From Chara braunii (taxonomy: Eukaryota; Streptophyta; Charophyceae; Charales; Characeae): a stretch of DNA of 20,411 nucleotides. Below, piece by piece: positions 17,535 to 20,411 of this stretch. How positions within the stretch are numbered: the first letter of the stretch is position 1; the number at the start of each line of letters is the position of its first letter. The DNA lies in the NCBI GenBank assembly GCA_003427395.1, contig BFEA01000394.1:692522-712932 (forward strand), written 5' to 3'. The position numbers and the translations under genes were made by a program. The notes under the pieces were generated by a model. That model did not search any database, had not been told where the DNA came from, and was given only the letters and a program-made list of their open reading frames with translations.

Positions 17535-17900
17535 TCAAGGCCTCTTGCAACCAGAATAAAACGGAATGCATGCATGAGGAGAAACACATGTTTTAGGTGC
17601 ATCCGGAGCCAAAATCAAGTCCGAATGCACTTGGGAGTTGACCGTTTCTTTTTCTTTTGAGTGAGGGCTAGTTGTGGGGCATTGGGGCTAAGGAATTGAC
17701 CCCCATTGTAGTCCGAGTTACAACGGACTGCATGGGGGAAGGAAAACACATGTTCTAGGTGCATCCGGAACCAATATTGAGCCCGGATGCACTAAAAAAT
17801 TTAACGCTTCATTTTCTTTAAACATGGGGCAAGTTGTGGGGCTATGGGTATGGAAAACAACCATGACTGTAGTCCGAGAAATTACGGACTGCATAAGGAT
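17535..17900. repeat. 161-bp tandem repeat, about 2.2 units, with hairpins
   Basis: Unit 1 (about 17535-17696) and unit 2 (about 17697-17858) share ACACATGTT(T/C)TAGGTGCATC, the GTGCAT hairpin and CA(A/-)GTTGTGGGGC. Unit 3 is partial and contains GTAGTCCGAGAAATTACGGA. Hairpins GTGCATCCGG/CCGGATGCAC (17759-17792, perfect 10 bp; 17597-17630 with one mismatch) and GTAGTCCG/CGGACTGC (17708-17731 and 17869-17892) recur. The first of the latter extends to CCCCCAT/ATGGGGG around 17700-17737. Confidence 0.85.
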
Positions 17901-18039
17901 GCCAAGGCCAAGAGGAAATGGGCTACGACAAGCCCGAAAAGGCTAGAAAGAAGCAATTTCGGCAAGGGGGCAAGTAAAGACGGTAAACGGCGACCGTAAG
18001 ATGGGATCTCACGGCCTAGAAAAATCGGCACACAAGTAG

Positions 18040-19400
18040 AAATGATGGGACCACCAAGGGCAATGGGCCCCAAAAAAATAAAAATGGGACGCCGTTCGGA
18101 ATGTTGTCGGGGACCAAATGGGTCAAAATAATAAAAATCGGAAAACGGGACATGCGCCGGCGGGACCGCCGGCGGGACAAGAACATGGGACTAGTATGAA
18201 GGAGAATGGCAGGGACTTGGGATGTCCCAAGGGAACCATGAGCAACCACAAGGAATAATTGGGCAAACAAGTGGCGCCGTCGAGATCGAGGATCTAGACG
18301 GTGGAAAATATTAGCACCACTAGTGCAAGTGAAAGCAAGTGGGAGAGTCATGAGAGAAAGAAAGATGAGATAAGGGAGTTGGGAAGGCTGGCAAGCAGCC
18401 CGGGATATCTCGAACTAGCAAGGCATAAAAAAATAGAGCCTTGAGAGGCCCAACATGAGAAAAAGACTGCCCCTAGAAAATCGGAGCAAAAGGTGCTCAG
18501 AATTGGGCAAACGGGAGCAAAATGGAGCCCCCTAGGAGCATGGGGGTGCCATTATTGGAATCCGAGAAGTAACGGTCATGTAACAGCCATGAACCTAGCC
18601 TTGAATGAGACCCTAGGGCCTAGAAAGAGGGTGCACAACAGTTTGACACTTGTCAAAACAGAAATAAAAGAAAAAGAAAGAAAAAGGAGAGAAAAAGGAG
18701 GGAGAATGAGACAAAGAGGGAGAAAAGAGTGGAGGAGAATGTGCCGGCCTATTGGGACCTGCACAGTAGGGACTGGCAGGTCCCAACAGTGACCTCATCC
18801 CTCCTAGAATGAGGGAGGGCAATCCGGTTTGCAGAGATATGACCCTTAGGGCCATATTTCAATAAAATATGAATTAAAAAGCTGAAAATGAGAGAAAATG
18901 CAAAATGGAAGTGGCCGTTTTCTATTGGACCATGGATCTGAGATCAGATCTCATGGTAGAGAGGAACTAGCAGTTTTTTTTGGGCCAGCTCAAAACGGCT
19001 AGCTCTGAAATGAGGTGGCAGCCCAAAATGGAAAGAAACAAAAGAGGGAAAAGGACAAAACAGTGCATTTGGCCCAAAAAGAGAGCCAGATGCACCAAAA
19101 ATTGAAAAACTGAGCTTAGGGGCTCAAAATTGAAGCAAGGGCTACTAGGGGGTAAATCGGATTATTGCTGGCCTTGGATTTCAGCCAGATCCAAGGCTGA
19201 AAATGTGCCGCCATATGGAAAAATGCTCCGGCCTACTCAAAAGAGGCTGAAACTTGAAAAAATCGAGAAAAAAACCCACAAGGCCTTTTTCTTTCAAGTA
19301 TTGTTGTCCCTTGGGCATTAGGACCCTAGGGGGCAGCATTTGAGAAATGAAAAAGAGGTCGGCGTAGGCCAAGAGGCAGTGCGAGTTGGTTCCAACCACT
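18040..19400. repeat. Diverged ~1.4-kb repeat, copy B
   Basis: Second copy of the segment at 16800-17960; see that entry for landmarks. Hairpins inside include CCATG/CATGG with an ATCT/AGAT core (about 18931-18957), GTGCATTTGG/CCAGATGCAC (19063-19095) and GCCTTGGAT/ATCCAAGGC (about 19170-19196). Its purine-rich strand gives long low-complexity minus-strand frames that are not genes. Confidence 0.7.
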
Positions 19401-19985
19401 TGGACTGCATGTACTTGGCCAAAAGGAGGCCCATGGTACCTCGTGAAGGGCCTAGTAAGTGAATTTTGCCCTAGGGGTACCTCGGTTCACTCCAAGGCTC
19501 ATGGGGAGGCTCATGGGCTGGCTGGACTGCTGGTTTCAGCCTACATAAGCTGAGGATGCAGTCCGCCACTCTCACATTTGCATGAGGAGTGCCCATGCTG
19601 CCCAAGTGAGCTCACAGGAGCACCTTTGCACTTGGAGTGACGAGGGAGGAGCCCATGCTAGTGGGAGAGCTTAGAGGAGACTAGGAGGTAGTGGGGAAGA
19701 CTCTAGAGGATAGTGATGGTGAGAGAGACACTTGGGAGGTGATCTGCCATATCCTTCCTGGGTGTAGGAGAGAAGGAGAGGCTAGAGGAACCCATTAAGC
19801 CCTCCTAGAAGAGAGGACTCCCTAGCCATAACTGAGGGAACTTGCCATAGCTTGGGGGAGAGTAAGGAAGAAGGAAGAAGGGCTTGGAGAAGGAGGAAGC
19901 CATAGCCAAAGAGGAATTGAGCAAGGCCTCATCAAGATTGAAGCCTCCATCTACAAGACACTAGCAAGGTAAGTGGAAGAAAGAA
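19401..19985 (+). promoter_or_regulatory. Possible transcribed leader with TATA-like site and splice donor
   Basis: CTACATAAG at about 19551 could serve as a TATA-like box. CAAG/GTAAGT at about 19965-19974 is a close match to a U1-type 5' splice site. No coding frame is evident between them. The idea that this is a 5' leader exon of a gene or LTR element continuing past the window is a weak inference. Confidence 0.2.
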
Positions 19986-20292
19986 GATCTCTCCTCCTCT
20001 TCTTCTTCTTATTCTTCTTCTTTTTCTTCTCCTTTTTCTTCTTCTTCCTCTTCTTCTTCCTCCCCCTCTCCCTCTTCTTCTCCCCCTTCTTCTTCACCTT
20101 CTTTTTCTTCCTCTTTTCCCTCCTCTTCTTCATCTTCCCTACCTCATCTACTTCATCCTCTTCCTTCTCTTTCTCCTTCTTCTTCTTCTTCTTCTTCTTT
20201 TCCTTCTTCTCTCCCTCCATCTTCTCTCTCTCCATCTCCCTCTCTATCTTCTCCTTCCTCCTCCTCCCCTTCTTCTTCTCTTCTACCTCTTA
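19986..20292. repeat. Pyrimidine (TTC/CTC)n-rich tract
   Basis: About 300 bases almost entirely of C and T on the plus strand, dominated by TTC and CTC triplets. Lys/Glu or Phe/Ser open frames on either strand are low-complexity shadows. If the donor at 19970 is real, this could lie within an intron. Confidence 0.92.
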
Positions 20293-20297
20293 GAGTT

Positions 20298-20411
20298 GGG
20301 CTCCTCAATCTCTTGTTTGTCATCTACATACTAGTAGGTAGAGTTCCAATTCTTCTATGAGTATTGTCAAGTTCATTACTTGTGATGTGGGCTACTCAAT
20401 CTCTTGTTTGT
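20298..20411. repeat. 23-bp direct repeat, 91-bp period, cut by window end
   Basis: GGGCT(C/A)CTCAATCTCTTG, ending TTTGT, occurs at 20298-20320 and 20389-20411 with one mismatch. A tandem array may continue past the window edge. Confidence 0.75.

Larger units (their letters stand above)
16800..17960. repeat. Diverged ~1.4-kb repeat, copy A
   Basis: Landmarks recur about 1420-1470 bp downstream: the CCGTC hairpin (16857 and 18277), ACTAGTGCAAGT (about 16898 and 18319), (C/T)CCGAGAA(A/G)TAACGG (17148 and 18565), TGACACTTG (about 17231 and 18644), the AGGGAC...GGTCCC hairpin (17328 and 18768) and a GTGCAT hairpin (17597 and 19063). No protein is predicted. Confidence 0.75.

Noticed and set aside
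15951-18351. Minus-strand Leu/Ser/Pro-rich frames that seemed similar to each other, suggesting a gene family
   Set aside because: The similarity follows the diverged 1.4-kb DNA repeat in several frames, with no start, domain or conserved reading frame.
19951-20293. Lys/Glu-rich or Phe/Ser-rich frames of about 100 codons
   Set aside because: Direct translation of a pyrimidine tract, with no other coding evidence.

Overview
The window looks like nuclear DNA from a large, repeat-rich plant-lineage (streptophyte) genome. It carries spliceosomal U6-like and U2-like snRNA sequences of plant/eukaryote type. It is full of (GA)n, (GT)n, (TCAA)n and homopolymer tracts, has long stretches with no coding signal, and contains a decayed Penelope-like retroelement (PLE). 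A glycine-rich CCHC/coiled-coil protein next to a GIY-YIG + RT element makes me think of a charophyte such as Chara, or a fern. That species guess comes from general family memory and is weak. No intact host protein gene could be recognised.

Layout. 1-1000: microsatellite, a fold-back inverted repeat of about 130 bp arms (222-625), and short direct repeats. 1000-2600: low complexity, a tRNA-like relic on the minus strand, a duplicated GA-linked minisatellite and C runs. 2612-2718: U6-like snRNA sequence with an A-rich tail, probably a pseudogene. 2720-8050: mostly non-genic sequence with two unrecognised open frames (3368-4036 and 6335-about 6990), a dispersed repeat copy and a (TCAA)n tract.

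8060-13264: the main find, a complete-length but mutated PLE. In order it has a left pseudo-LTR, a gag-like frame (CCHC knuckle, Gly-rich segment, coiled coil), a GIY-YIG endonuclease frame, a reverse transcriptase (RT) frame with motifs A, B and C and a thumb-like segment, a 3' UTR, a hammerhead-ribozyme-like fold, and a right pseudo-LTR. A 7-bp duplication (CGTCAGT) flanks it exactly. The pseudo-LTR homology starts within a few bases of the predicted ribozyme cleavage site, which ties the ribozyme to the element's 5' end. At least four in-frame stops and two or more frameshifts make this copy non-autonomous.

13270-14520: second copy of the dispersed repeat, a perfect 12-bp hairpin between direct repeats, a 32-nt A run, and a GT/GA composite with a 37-bp minisatellite. 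14530-15805: tandem duplication of a roughly 600-bp unit carrying a U2 snRNA gene; copy 1 has a damaged stem I and copy 2 has substitutions in stems IIa and IIb. 15806-15935: possible short inverted-repeat element.

16000-19900: purine-rich non-coding sequence. I read it as two diverged copies of a roughly 1.4-kb unit containing a 26-bp minisatellite, a 161-bp tandem repeat and several hairpins. Some of the hairpins keep their pairing across diverged copies through compensatory or wobble changes. 19970-20411: a good splice-donor-like site, a 300-bp pyrimidine tract and a 23-bp direct repeat that runs off the window edge.
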